DNA from: Salmonella enterica subsp. enterica serovar Typhimurium str. LT2 | Lineage (GTDB): Bacteria > Pseudomonadota > Gammaproteobacteria > Enterobacterales > Enterobacteriaceae | Direction of reading: 5' to 3' | DNA: 64,000 nucleotides | NCBI RefSeq assembly: GCF_000006945.2 | Contig: NC_003197.2 | Span: 3,410,001 to 3,474,000 of the forward strand | Shown here: positions 10,487 through 18,904 of the stretch, piece by piece | How positions within the stretch are numbered: position 1 is the first letter of the stretch | Layout: each line of letters begins with the position of its first letter | Position numbers and translations under genes: made by a program | Notes under the pieces: model-generated | Databases searched by the model: none | Seen by the model: the letters and a program-made list of their open reading frames with translations, nothing else | Told to the model about the DNA's origin: nothing

Positions 10487-11434
10487 TTAATTCTGCTGCC
10501 TCATCAATTCTTTAATTTGTGCCAGCGTGGACGTGCCTTCCATCGGCCCACGCGCAGAGATAGCCAGCGATCCTGCGGCATTAGCATGGGCTAAAGCATC
10601 GGGTACGGAATATCCCGCAAGAAACAGGCTGACAAAGGTTGCGCCAAAGCAATCGCCAGCGCCTGTAGGATCAACCACCTTCACCGGATACCCAGCCACA
10701 TGATGTTGTTCGTCTTTTGAATAGTAACTGGCTCCACGGGCGCCACGTTTAATGATGACATGGGCAATTCCACGCTTGTGAAGCCTTGCGACAATTTTCT
10801 CTTCATCGCGGGATTTGCTCAGGCCGAAATAATCCAGTTCGCCATCGCTTGGCAGGAAGAAATCCGTGTAATCAAGAATATATTCAAAGGCCTGCGACAT
10901 TTCGCGGATCTTTAGCATCTCTTTACGGATATTAGGATCGAAAGAAATTGTGCCACCATTTTCTTTTACAATGCTAATCGCCTTGCGTACGGCATCGATC
11001 AAACGAAAGGAAAATAATGACGATCCCATAATATGAAAGTGGCGATATTGCCTGAGTAATGTTTCATCAAGGTGGTCGGCACTCAGCAAACCGCACGCAC
11101 TGTCCGGCATGTTGAAAATAAAATCTCGCTGGGCCTGGCTTCGGTAGCTGACAAAAGCACTACCTGTTGTGGCGTTCGGCAGTACGGAAATTCCCTGTAC
11201 ATTTACGCCATCGCGCGACAATCGGGTAATATTCATAACGCCAAAGGCATCGTTGCCAACACAGCTAAACAACAATGAACGAAAACCAAGTTTAGCAACC
11301 TGATCGGCAAATATGGCAGGCGCCCCACTGGGATACGGCCCCCAAAATTCCCCCGGTGAGGAAAATCCCTGGTTCTCTTTTTTTGCCAGAAACTCGACGA
11401 GCAATTCACCCAATGTTGCGATTGTTATGTTCAT
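10487..11434 (-). CDS. PfkB-family sugar kinase
   Basis: This is an ATP-dependent carbohydrate kinase of the ribokinase/PfkB family, 315 residues, acting in the cytoplasm. It shows an N-terminal substrate signature (GELLVEF; GGxP-like PSGAPAIFADQVAKLG at about 35-51) and the C-terminal anion hole DPTGAGDCFGATF (about 252-264, catalytic D in GAGD). The sequence does not reveal the sugar. Its place beside the tag/gat genes suggests a ketohexose such as D-tagatose or a galactitol-pathway intermediate (inference). It follows the DeoR-type gene by 10 bp on the same strand, and AAGGA sits 6 nt before its ATG, so the two are co-transcribed. Confidence 0.85.
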   Translation of the reverse strand: MNITIATLGELLVEFLAKKENQGFSSPGEFWGPYPSGAPAIFADQVAKLGFRSLLFSCVGNDAFGVMNITRLSRDGVNVQGISVLPNATTGSAFVSYRSQAQRDFIFNMPDSACGLLSADHLDETLLRQYRHFHIMGSSLFSFRLIDAVRKAISIVKENGGTISFDPNIRKEMLKIREMSQAFEYILDYTDFFLPSDGELDYFGLSKSRDEEKIVARLHKRGIAHVIIKRGARGASYYSKDEQHHVAGYPVKVVDPTGAGDCFGATFVSLFLAGYSVPDALAHANAAGSLAISARGPMEGTSTLAQIKELMRQQN

Positions 11435-11444
11435 GCGTTGTCCT

Positions 11445-12278
11445 TCATCTTGCCTGATGCAGGGTCGGGTTTATCCAGGTCAGACATTCGTTATTGGTAT
11501 AGCTGTTGGTTAAGCCGTCGGCCAGAAACCGTGAGTGGTACTCAGCGGCGACAATCTGTGGCGTAATAATCGCGCTCAGCGTATTCAGTTTTCCTACCGG
11601 ATAACGCGCCACATCATGAATCGGACGCTGCGCCACCACGGCAATACTCTGTCCACTAAGGCGCAGGCATTCACTTAGCAAAGCAGCTGCACTTTCGTTT
11701 TTCACGTTGAGCGTGCCATCCTCGCTGATATGGTCCACCATCACCAGACAACATGACGGTTGAAATTGTTGCAAAGATTGGATGGCGATTTCGCCCCCCA
11801 ACGCCTGACCACTATGCCCCAGTACACCGCCCAACAACACAATTTCACCATCGATATAATCACGGGCCGGTGCAACATGGCTAAGATCGTTGATGATAAG
11901 GCACAGATCCCGATAATCGCCCAGGAAAGGAAGCGCTTTACGCAACACCTCTCCGGCCCCCAGAAACACGGTATCGTCGTCGCAGACCAGACGGGCAACT
12001 TGCTTAGCCAGTTCAAGCTCTACGCTATGCTCTAACGCCTGCGACTGCACCACTTCATGGCTTACCGCTGCTCTGACGGGTTGGGCCGTGTAAATCGCTC
12101 CGCCAAAGGAGCGTTTCAGATAGCCTTGCTGCTCCAGGTAATTGAGATCATTACGGATCGTTACCCCTGAAACCGATAACATTTCAGCCAAATCGTCTAC
12201 TTTTATTTCGCCGTTTTTACGGACGATTTCGGCAATGTCCAGACGCCTTTTCAACAGGCTGGTAGATGGTTTTGCCAC
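11445..12278 (-). CDS. DeoR-family regulator of the tag-side genes
   Basis: This 277-residue DeoR-type repressor has an N-terminal winged helix-turn-helix (DDLAEMLSVSGVTIRNDLNYLEQQG, about 28-52) and a C-terminal sugar-phosphate sensing domain (LLGGVLG and NDLSH segments). The start is GTG at 12278, preceded by AGGG. It is divergent from gatY across a 333-bp control region and leads a two-gene unit with the PfkB kinase. It differs clearly from GatR at 21.5 kb, so this island has two DeoR-type regulators. Its targets (itself, the kinase and possibly gatY-tagKTH) are inferred from position. Confidence 0.85.
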   Translation of the reverse strand: MAKPSTSLLKRRLDIAEIVRKNGEIKVDDLAEMLSVSGVTIRNDLNYLEQQGYLKRSFGGAIYTAQPVRAAVSHEVVQSQALEHSVELELAKQVARLVCDDDTVFLGAGEVLRKALPFLGDYRDLCLIINDLSHVAPARDYIDGEIVLLGGVLGHSGQALGGEIAIQSLQQFQPSCCLVMVDHISEDGTLNVKNESAAALLSECLRLSGQSIAVVAQRPIHDVARYPVGKLNTLSAIITPQIVAAEYHSRFLADGLTNSYTNNECLTWINPTLHQAR

Positions 12279-12500
12279 AACATACCCTTTTTTTCCGCTT
12301 CGTCGGGAAGTTATCCCGTGCTTTAACTTTCATTTTTAAACTTCTGACAGGGGATGTCAATTTTGCACCACGTCACCGAATGCTCAATGGAAAACATCAC
12401 AATAAAATCAAGTAATTATAGAATTTTCATATCTTCCATTTACTTACAAAACAAAATTTAAATCCACACTTTTTCTTTCATTTAAGAAAAATTATCCTGC

Positions 12501-12522
12501 TTTTGTGTTGATGATCACAATC
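12501..12522 (+). promoter_or_regulatory. CRP site upstream of gatY
   Basis: TGTGT-N6-TCACA (core 12504-12519) is a strong match to the CRP palindrome, about 100 bp before the gatY start. It suggests that the gatY-tagKTH operon is catabolite-controlled. Confidence 0.7.
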
Positions 12523-12544
12523 ATGTGTGGCAATGATCGTTACA

Positions 12545-12600
12545 TTACTTTCAAAACGAAGGTTATTTTTATTTTAAACTTTAATTTCGAAAGTTATAAA
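12545..12600 (+). promoter_or_regulatory. Putative DeoR-type operators before gatY
   Basis: Two imperfect inverted repeats, ACTTTCAAAACGAAGGT (12547-12563) and AACTTTAATTTCGAAAGTT (about 12578-12596), lie just upstream of the gatY ribosome site. A related AACTTTC word is at about 12323 near the regulator gene. The CGAAAG/CTTTCG word recurs before gatZ and gatR, pointing to a shared DeoR-family operator. Which regulator binds is not shown. Confidence 0.5.
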
Positions 12601-12611
12601 CGGAGACCACT

Positions 12612-13466
12612 ATGTTCATTATTTCCAGTAAAAATATGCTCCAGAAGGCCCAGCATGCAGGCTATGCCGTGCCAGCCTTTAACATCCATAACCTGGAAAC
12701 CTTGCAGGTGGTGGTAGAAACCGCCGCAGAAATGCGCTCACCGCTGATCGTTGCCGGAACACCAGGCACGTTTAGCTATGCCGGAATGGGTAACATTGTG
12801 GCGATCGCGGGCGATCTGGCTCGTGAATACAATCTGCCACTGGCCATTCATCTGGATCATCATGAATCGTTAGCCGATATTGAAAGCAAAGTTATGGCAG
12901 GGATCCGTTCAGTCATGATCGATGGTTCCCACTTTCCCTTTGAAGAGAATGTGGCGCTGGTGAAAAGCGTGGTCGATTTTTGCCATCGCTACGACACCAG
13001 CGTGGAGGCAGAACTGGGCCGCCTTGGTGGGATCGAAGATGATTTAGTGGTAGACAGCAAAGATGCCCTTTACACCAATCCACAGCAAGCACGTGAGTTT
13101 GTGGCGCGCACCGGCATTGATTCGCTGGCGGTTGCTATCGGCACGGCACACGGCATGTATGCCGCTGAACCTAAACTTGATTTTGAGCGACTGGCAGAAA
13201 TACGCGCTCTGGTGGATATCCCTCTGGTATTGCATGGGGCATCTGGTTTGCCGGAAAGCGATATTCGCCAGGCCATCAGCCTTGGGGTATGCAAAGTCAA
13301 TGTTGCCACCGAACTGAAAATCGCCTTCTCCGACGCCTTAAAAGAGTATTTCCTACAAAACCCGAAAGCCAATGATCCCCGCCACTATATGCAACCAGCA
13401 AAACAGGCGATGAAAGAGGTGGTACGCAAAGTAATTCATGTTTGCGGCTGTGAAGGGCAACTGTGA
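12612..13466 (+). CDS. gatY: GatY, tagatose-1,6-bisphosphate aldolase catalytic subunit
   Basis: This class II zinc aldolase cleaves tagatose-1,6-bisphosphate into dihydroxyacetone phosphate and glyceraldehyde 3-phosphate. It needs GatZ for full activity and stability. The 284-residue protein keeps the catalytic D82 and zinc ligands H83, H180 (GTAHGMY) and H208 (LHGASG). It aligns along its length with E. coli GatY as I recall it (PAFNIHNLETLQVVVETA; YTNPQQAREF). It is the first gene of a four-gene operon with tagK, tagT and tagH, and is separated by 3.4 kb from its partner gatZ. CGGAG lies 8 nt before the ATG. Confidence 0.93.
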   Translation: MFIISSKNMLQKAQHAGYAVPAFNIHNLETLQVVVETAAEMRSPLIVAGTPGTFSYAGMGNIVAIAGDLAREYNLPLAIHLDHHESLADIESKVMAGIRSVMIDGSHFPFEENVALVKSVVDFCHRYDTSVEAELGRLGGIEDDLVVDSKDALYTNPQQAREFVARTGIDSLAVAIGTAHGMYAAEPKLDFERLAEIRALVDIPLVLHGASGLPESDIRQAISLGVCKVNVATELKIAFSDALKEYFLQNPKANDPRHYMQPAKQAMKEVVRKVIHVCGCEGQL

Positions 13467-13476
13467 GGAATCGCCT

Positions 13477-14391
13477 GTGATCTACACGCTAACACTTAAT
13501 AGCGCGATTGATATGAATATATTTAGCGATCCTTTACAGCCAAATATTGTCAATCGCACTCACCACACCGAGTTTTGCCCAAATGGTAAAGGGGTAAATG
13601 TTGCGCTGGTTCTGGATCACTTTCAAATACCTGCGCATATATTAGGCATTTTTGGTGGTTTCACCGGGCATTATATTGTAGAAAGCCTGCGTACCCGAAA
13701 AATGCCAGTCACACCAGCATGGGTAGAAGAACCCACGCGGATTAATATTTTCATTCATGACGGTAAGCAGGAATATAAACTGGTCAACCCTGGCTCATAT
13801 ATTCCAGATGAATGTAAACAACAAATTATCACGATTATTTCGCAACTGCCCGATGCAGACTATCTGGTGATAAGCGGCAGCCTGCCACAAGGTATTGAAA
13901 GCCGCTTTTACGCAGAAATCATGCATATTTGTCAGCAAAAAAATATCGGCGTAATTTTAGATATTAGTCATCCGTCATTACGTCAGTTACTGGAGTTCAA
14001 ACCGTTATTAATTAAACCAAATGATGAAGAGGTTAAAGCAATATTCGGTTTAACTGTCTCTGACGACAATGATGCGAAAAATACTCTAACCACTTTACAT
14101 GCACTTGGTGCACAAAATGTTCTGCTAACCCTTGGCGCTAAAGGAATGTATTTCTCCAATGGGATTGATTACTGGTTTTGTAGCGCGCCAACGGTTGATT
14201 TGGTGAGCTCCGCCTGTGCAGGCGATGCTGCACTGGCCGCCTTTCTCAGCCAGTGGTTATCTACAGGAGAAGTGGAATATGCCTTATCTCTTGCCAGTGC
14301 AACAGGAGCTGATGTCGCAAGTTCTGCCGGACTAGGCCAACTTGCGGCAATAGAAACCTTACTTTCGCAAATCCACGTCAGAAAGCTGTAG
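13477..14391 (+). CDS. tagK: TagK, tagatose-1-phosphate (fructose-1-phosphate type) kinase
   Basis: This is a PfkB-superfamily kinase of the FruK/LacC branch, 304 residues. It adds a second phosphate to a ketohexose phosphate, most likely tagatose-1-phosphate made by the adjacent PTS, giving tagatose-1,6-bisphosphate for GatY. The substrate signature CPNGKGVNVALVL is at about residues 35-47. The usual GAGD anion hole reads CAGD (SSACAGDAAL, about 240-249), a change in its first glycine that keeps the catalytic aspartate. The start is GTG at 13477, with GAGGA 7 nt upstream and only 10 bp after gatY; an upstream ATG at 13438 would overlap gatY. Tag6P phosphorylation for the galactitol branch is also possible. 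Confidence 0.8.
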   Translation: MIYTLTLNSAIDMNIFSDPLQPNIVNRTHHTEFCPNGKGVNVALVLDHFQIPAHILGIFGGFTGHYIVESLRTRKMPVTPAWVEEPTRINIFIHDGKQEYKLVNPGSYIPDECKQQIITIISQLPDADYLVISGSLPQGIESRFYAEIMHICQQKNIGVILDISHPSLRQLLEFKPLLIKPNDEEVKAIFGLTVSDDNDAKNTLTTLHALGAQNVLLTLGAKGMYFSNGIDYWFCSAPTVDLVSSACAGDAALAAFLSQWLSTGEVEYALSLASATGADVASSAGLGQLAAIETLLSQIHVRKL

Positions 14392-14417
14392 GTTAAATTA
14401 CAATATAAGGTCTGCTT

Positions 14418-15845
14418 ATGAAAAAGATCATTGCAGTGACCGGCTGCCCTACCGGTATTGCGCATACATTTATGGCTGAAGAAGCCTTAAAAAATGCCGC
14501 GAAAAAATTATCTGTTGAAATAAAAGTTGAAACCAATGGTGCCAGTGGCGTTGAAAATGCTATTCAACCTGCTGATCTGGTAGATATTGCCGGAGTCATT
14601 ATTGCGGCGGATAAAGATGTCTTACCTGATCGCTTTAATGGTTTACCGGTTATTGAAGTACCGGTAAAAGAAGCAATCCATCATCCTGCGGAGCTGATTA
14701 ACAAAGTTATTAATGGTGAAGCCCCAATACGTAAAGGCGAATCAACCACCAGCACGGAAATTATCGAAAAAGAATCACTGGGGCGACAAATTTATAAGCA
14801 CCTGATGAGTGGTGTTTCAAATATGCTACCTTTTGTAGTTGCCGGAGGCATATTAATTGCGGTGTCGTTTTTATGGGGGATTTATTCCGCTGATCCTAAT
14901 TCAGCTGAATACAATGCAACCGCCGCAATGCTAATGAAAATCGGTCAGCAAGCCTTTTCGATTATGGTTCCGGTCTTTACCGCTTATATTGCATTCTCTA
15001 TTTCTGGCAGACCAGGGATGGTGGCTGGATTTGTCGGCGGCTTACTGGCAAATGCTACCGGCGCAGGATTTCTTGGTGGGATAATTGCCGGATTCGCCGC
15101 CGGTTACCTGATGTTATGGGTAAAGAATCGACTCGAAGGCTTACCGCGTCAGTATGAAGGCCTGAAATCGATTTTTATTATGCCGCTCATTGGCGTACTG
15201 GTTATTGGCGTGTTGATGTCGCTGCTTGGGCAACCTGTCGCAGCTATCAATAATAGCATGATGAACTGGCTGGCATCGCTACAGGAAGCGAATCCAATAT
15301 TGCTGGGTATTGTGGTGGGTGCAATGTGCTCCTTTGACTTTGGCGGCCCGGTAAACAAAGCCGCTTATGTCACCGGCACGCTTTTACTGGGCCAAGGCAA
15401 CTTCTACTTTATGGCTGGTGTGTCTGCCGCATGTATTACTCCACCACTGGTAATTGCTCTGGCGACCACCTTCTTTCCAAAAGGTTTTAGCGAGGAAGAA
15501 CGTGCCGCAGGCATGGTTAACTATATCCTCGGTTGTACACACATCACTGAAGGCGCGATTCCTTTCGCAGCGAAAGATCCTTTGCGTGTCATCCCGATGA
15601 TGATGATTGCTTCCAGCATTTCCGCAGTACTTAGCTACAGCTTGCGTATTCAGGTTCCGGCTCCTCACGGCGGCTTCTTAATTTTACCTTTGGTGAGTCA
15701 GCCGCTGGCCTGGGTGTTATGTATCCTTGCGGGCTCTGCATGTGGTGCGGTGATGCTTGGCCTATGGAGATTGTGGGCTGTGCGCAAAAATTCAGTCAAC
15801 ACAACTCCTGTAGCAAAGGCTGGAGGTCAGAATGCAGCTCTGTGA
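14418..15845 (+). CDS. tagT: TagT, fructose-type PTS EIIBC (tagatose uptake)
   Basis: This is an inner-membrane sugar permease of the fructose PTS family, 475 residues. The EIIB domain is N-terminal (about 1-100) with phospho-acceptor C10 in the TGCPTGIAHT motif. The EIIC membrane domain follows (about 120-460), with about nine hydrophobic segments and family motifs GISNMLPFVVAGGI-like (GVSNMLPFVVAGG) and DFGGPVNKAAY. FruA in E. coli has a second EIIB copy at the N-terminus; it is absent here. The neighbours gatY, tagK and tagH support D-tagatose as substrate, as described for Salmonella/Klebsiella tag genes. The assignment of the letters T and H rests on that literature as I recall it. Confidence 0.82.
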   Translation: MKKIIAVTGCPTGIAHTFMAEEALKNAAKKLSVEIKVETNGASGVENAIQPADLVDIAGVIIAADKDVLPDRFNGLPVIEVPVKEAIHHPAELINKVINGEAPIRKGESTTSTEIIEKESLGRQIYKHLMSGVSNMLPFVVAGGILIAVSFLWGIYSADPNSAEYNATAAMLMKIGQQAFSIMVPVFTAYIAFSISGRPGMVAGFVGGLLANATGAGFLGGIIAGFAAGYLMLWVKNRLEGLPRQYEGLKSIFIMPLIGVLVIGVLMSLLGQPVAAINNSMMNWLASLQEANPILLGIVVGAMCSFDFGGPVNKAAYVTGTLLLGQGNFYFMAGVSAACITPPLVIALATTFFPKGFSEEERAAGMVNYILGCTHITEGAIPFAAKDPLRVIPMMMIASSISAVLSYSLRIQVPAPHGGFLILPLVSQPLAWVLCILAGSACGAVMLGLWRLWAVRKNSVNTTPVAKAGGQNAAL

Positions 15846-16638
15846 ACACGATATTTTTATCAGCGATGAGCGCCTCGATAAAGTCACCGCTCTGCACCGT
15901 GTGGTGGAAAAGTTATCTGCGGCTGGCAATACCACGACTGACTATTTACGCGGCATGTTGGATCGCGAAGCACAGATTTCCACTTATCTGGGAAATGGAA
16001 TCGCGATCCCACACGGTACGCCAGAGTCTCGCGATGCGGTATTACAAACCGGTGTAAAGGTAATCGTTTTTCGCCACGGCGTTGACTGGGGTGACGGCAA
16101 TACCGCGTATCTGGTCACCGGAATTGCCGCGCGCTCCAATGAACATCTTGAGATTTTGCGCCAACTGACTCGCGTGCTCAGCGATGACGCTATTCTGCAA
16201 GCACTGGCTAAAGCCGAATCCCCCAGTCAGGTTTTAGCGCTACTGACTGGATCGACGACCAATACGCCAGCAGCCGTGGAGTTGCAGGAGGGTGAGCAGG
16301 CAACGTTTGTCATCCATAATCCGCATGGTTTACATGCCAGACCCAGTGCGGTACTGGTGAAGTTTATCAAACAGTTTCAAAGCCACATTACGGTAGAAAA
16401 TCTGGATAACGCCTCCGGCCCGGTGGACGGGAAAAACCTGATGCGAGTGGTGTCGCTCGGCGCGAAAAAGGGGCATCGCTTGTTGTTCCGGGCGCAGGGC
16501 GAAGATGCACAGCAGGCACTACGTGAAATCGGGGAGCTTATCGCCTCTGGTGCAGGCGAGATGATCACCGTTCCCGTTACCCCACCACCAGAAGTCATGC
16601 AGCCAAAGCGCAGTTGGCTATCTCGATTGTTTAATTAG
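15832..16638 (+). CDS. tagH: TagH, EIIA-HPr fusion of the PTS
   Basis: This cytoplasmic phosphocarrier passes phosphate from enzyme I to TagT. The EIIA (mannitol/fructose type) domain covers about residues 1-145, with H61 in GIAIPHGTPE. An HPr-like domain follows at about 155-245, with H168 in GLHARPSA. The position matching regulatory Ser46 of HPr is asparagine (GKNLMRV), as in FruB-like proteins, so it should escape HPr kinase-type control. At 268 residues it lacks the central linker domain of FruB. It overlaps tagT by 14 bp and is preceded by GGAGG, which implies translational coupling. A strong terminator follows. Confidence 0.85.
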   Translation: MQLCEHDIFISDERLDKVTALHRVVEKLSAAGNTTTDYLRGMLDREAQISTYLGNGIAIPHGTPESRDAVLQTGVKVIVFRHGVDWGDGNTAYLVTGIAARSNEHLEILRQLTRVLSDDAILQALAKAESPSQVLALLTGSTTNTPAAVELQEGEQATFVIHNPHGLHARPSAVLVKFIKQFQSHITVENLDNASGPVDGKNLMRVVSLGAKKGHRLLFRAQGEDAQQALREIGELIASGAGEMITVPVTPPPEVMQPKRSWLSRLFN

Positions 16639-16653
16639 CCTTCATTTGTTCCT

Positions 16654-16682
16654 CCGTGCCCGCTCCGGCGGGTACGGTTTTT
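16654..16682 (+). terminator. Terminator of gatY-tagKTH
   Basis: CCGTGCCCGC / GCGGGTACGG forms a 10-bp stem (one G-T pair) with a 3-4 nt loop followed by TTTTT. It lies 15 bp after the tagH stop and separates the tag operon from gatZ. Confidence 0.9.
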
Positions 16683-16735
16683 CATGACAAAGTGAAGTTA
16701 CAGACATTACACACCATTTCGTTACCTTACATTTC

Positions 16736-16820
16736 CTTTCGCAACTTTCATTTATCAGATCAAAATCACAAAACAACATTACGAAAGCCTATAAATTCTT
16801 TCGAAGAAGAAAAACGAAAG
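16736..16820 (+). promoter_or_regulatory. gatZ control region with four CTTTCG/CGAAAG words
   Basis: CTTTCG occurs at 16736 and 16798 and its complement CGAAAG at 16782 and 16815, within 85 bp before the gatZ GTG. The same words occur before gatR (21402, 21423) and gatY (12588). The family consensus of DeoR-type AgaR/GatR sites is known to be rich in CTTTCG, so these are likely GatR operators. No confident -35/-10 pair was assigned. Confidence 0.6.
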
Positions 16821-16835
16821 AACTCGGAGATAAAA

Positions 16836-18107
16836 GTGAAAGAAATAATTGCTCGTCATAAAGCAGGAGAACATCTGGGCATCTGTTCAGTTTGTTCTGC
16901 TCATCCCCTGGTTATCGAATCAGCTCTGCTTTTCGATCTCAATACTGACAACAAGGTATTGATTGAAGCCACATCCAATCAGGTGAATCAGTTTGGCGGT
17001 TATACCGGAATGAAACCGGCTGATTTTCGTGATTTTGTTTATGGCATTGCTCAGGAAGTGGGATTTCCACGTGAGCGGTTGATTCTTGGTGGCGATCATT
17101 TAGGGCCTAACTGCTGGCAGAACGAACCGGCAGCGGCGGCAATGGAAAAGTCGGTTGAGTTAATAAAAGCGTATGTCGCCGCTGGTTTTAGCAAAATTCA
17201 CCTGGACGCGTCAATGTCCTGCGCTGACGACCCGACACCGTTGGATCCGATGGTCGTTGCACGCCGTGCCGCCGTGCTTTGTAAAGCAGCAGAAGGGACC
17301 GCAAACGAAGAACAAAAATGCCATCTGACTTATGTCATCGGCACGGAAGTGCCCGTTCCTGGCGGTGAAGCCAGTACCATCGGCAGCGTTCATGTCACCC
17401 GCGAAGTCGATGCTGCACGTACGCTGGAAACTCACCAAATCGCGTTTCGTGAATCAGGTCTGGAAGAAGCACTGTCACGCGTGATCGCCATTGTGGTACA
17501 GCCGGGCGTTGAATTTGATCATACCCAGATTATTCATTATCAGCCGCAGGCGGCACAGGCGCTCTCCGCATGGATAAAAGAAACGCCGATGGTCTATGAA
17601 GCGCATTCGACTGATTATCAGACGCGGCAGGCCTACCGTGCGCTGGTACGCGATCATTACGCCATTCTGAAGGTCGGCCCGGCGCTCACTTTCGCGCTGC
17701 GCGAAGCCATTTTCGCACTTGCGCAAATGGAAAACGAGCTGATCTCCCCGGAACAACGTAGTCGGGTACTGGAGGTCATTGATGAAGTTATGCTAAACGA
17801 ACCGGGCTACTGGAAAAAATACTACCGTCCAACCTGGAGCCAGGCGATGGTCGACATCCACTTTAGTTTGTCTGACCGTATTCGCTATTACTGGCCGCAC
17901 CCGCGTATTCGTCAAAGCGTAGAGAAGTTAATCGCCAATCTGAACAACGTCACATTGCCGCTGGGATTAATTAGCCAGTTTATGCCCGTACAGTTTGAAC
18001 GCCTGTCTGAGGGCGTGCTCACCCCTACGCCGCATAACCTGATTATTGACAAAATTCAGGATGTTCTGCGCGCTTATCGCTTCGGTTGCACGCCGGATGT
18101 CGCCTGA
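16836..18107 (+). CDS. gatZ: GatZ, tagatose-bisphosphate aldolase non-catalytic subunit
   Basis: GatZ is the 423-residue partner that activates and stabilises GatY; it has no aldolase activity of its own in studied cases. It aligns with E. coli GatZ as I recall it (IARHKAGEHLGICSVCSAHP; ATSNQVNQFGGYTG; GGDHLGPNCWQ). The start is GTG at 16836 with GGAG 7 nt upstream. An ATG 60 codons further upstream lies within the operator region and would add a tail unlike the family. It heads gatZABCD; gatA follows 14 bp later. The E. coli gat order gatYZABCD is broken here by insertion of the tag genes between Y and Z. Confidence 0.93.
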   Translation: MKEIIARHKAGEHLGICSVCSAHPLVIESALLFDLNTDNKVLIEATSNQVNQFGGYTGMKPADFRDFVYGIAQEVGFPRERLILGGDHLGPNCWQNEPAAAAMEKSVELIKAYVAAGFSKIHLDASMSCADDPTPLDPMVVARRAAVLCKAAEGTANEEQKCHLTYVIGTEVPVPGGEASTIGSVHVTREVDAARTLETHQIAFRESGLEEALSRVIAIVVQPGVEFDHTQIIHYQPQAAQALSAWIKETPMVYEAHSTDYQTRQAYRALVRDHYAILKVGPALTFALREAIFALAQMENELISPEQRSRVLEVIDEVMLNEPGYWKKYYRPTWSQAMVDIHFSLSDRIRYYWPHPRIRQSVEKLIANLNNVTLPLGLISQFMPVQFERLSEGVLTPTPHNLIIDKIQDVLRAYRFGCTPDVA

Positions 18108-18121
18108 ATAATGGAGAATTT

Positions 18122-18586
18122 ATGAGCCAACTATTTGTCCGAACCGGAATCACATTCGACTCGAGCCAACAGGCGCTGGCGCACATTGGCAAAGAGATGC
18201 TGGCGAAAGGCGTGGTACATGATAGTTATCCGCAGGCGCTGGTGGAACGTGAAGCGTCTTTTCCTACCGGCATTGCGCTGGAGCGTCACGCCGTCGCTAT
18301 CCCTCATTGCGAGGCCGTTCATGCGAAATCACCCGCTATCTATCTGATTCGTCCAGATAAGCCGGTCATGTTTCAACAGGCGGATGATGACGAAGAGATT
18401 GCCGTTTCGTTAATCATCGCCTTAATCGTTGAAAACCCGGCGGCACAGCTAAAACTTCTGCGCCGCCTGTTTAGTGAGCTACAGAACCCAAGCACCCTCG
18501 ATGCCCTGTTAAGCGCGCCGGATGCCGAACTGGCGATACGCTTTCAGGAAACCATCCTTGAGCCTGAGCAGTGCGTCCAGGTTTGA
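18122..18586 (+). CDS. gatA: GatA, galactitol PTS EIIA
   Basis: This soluble EIIA domain of the galactitol PTS relays phosphate from HPr to GatB. It has 154 residues (150 in E. coli). The phosphorylated histidine is H62 in AIPHCEAVH. The start ATG at 18122 has GGAGA 6 nt upstream; a start 12 codons earlier would overlap gatZ. The C-terminus is a few residues longer than in E. coli. Confidence 0.93.
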   Translation: MSQLFVRTGITFDSSQQALAHIGKEMLAKGVVHDSYPQALVEREASFPTGIALERHAVAIPHCEAVHAKSPAIYLIRPDKPVMFQQADDDEEIAVSLIIALIVENPAAQLKLLRRLFSELQNPSTLDALLSAPDAELAIRFQETILEPEQCVQV

Positions 18587-18616
18587 TAATAAATTGATAA
18601 TAATGAGGAATACCCT

Positions 18617-18901
18617 ATGAAACGTAAAGTAATTGTGGCCTGTGGCGGTGCGGTTGCAACCTCAACGATGGCTGCGGAAGAAATTAAAGAGCTGTGTGAT
18701 GCCAACCATATTGAGCTCGACTTAGTGCAATGCCGGGTCACCGAAATCGAAACCTATATGGACGGCGCCGATCTTATCTGTACCACTGCCAGGGTCGATC
18801 GCGCCTTTGGCAATATTCCCGTCGTTCACGGTATGCCTTTTGTTTCCGGCGTGGGTATTGAAGCATTACAGCAAAAAATTCTGTCCATTCTCATGGGGTA
18901 A
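18617..18901 (+). CDS. gatB: GatB, galactitol PTS EIIB
   Basis: GatB is a 94-residue cytoplasmic phosphocarrier that hands phosphate to galactitol during transport through GatC. The phospho-acceptor is C9 in the IVACGGAVATS loop, typical of the galactitol-family EIIB. It has GAGG upstream and lies 30 bp after gatA and 3 bp before gatC. Confidence 0.94.
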   Translation: MKRKVIVACGGAVATSTMAAEEIKELCDANHIELDLVQCRVTEIETYMDGADLICTTARVDRAFGNIPVVHGMPFVSGVGIEALQQKILSILMG

Positions 18902-18904
18902 CGT

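Noticed and set aside
12279..12611. A small gene between the DeoR regulator and gatY (70-codon frame at 12505)
   Set aside because: The frame runs through the CRP site, operator repeats and into gatY out of frame; no ribosome site or conserved features.
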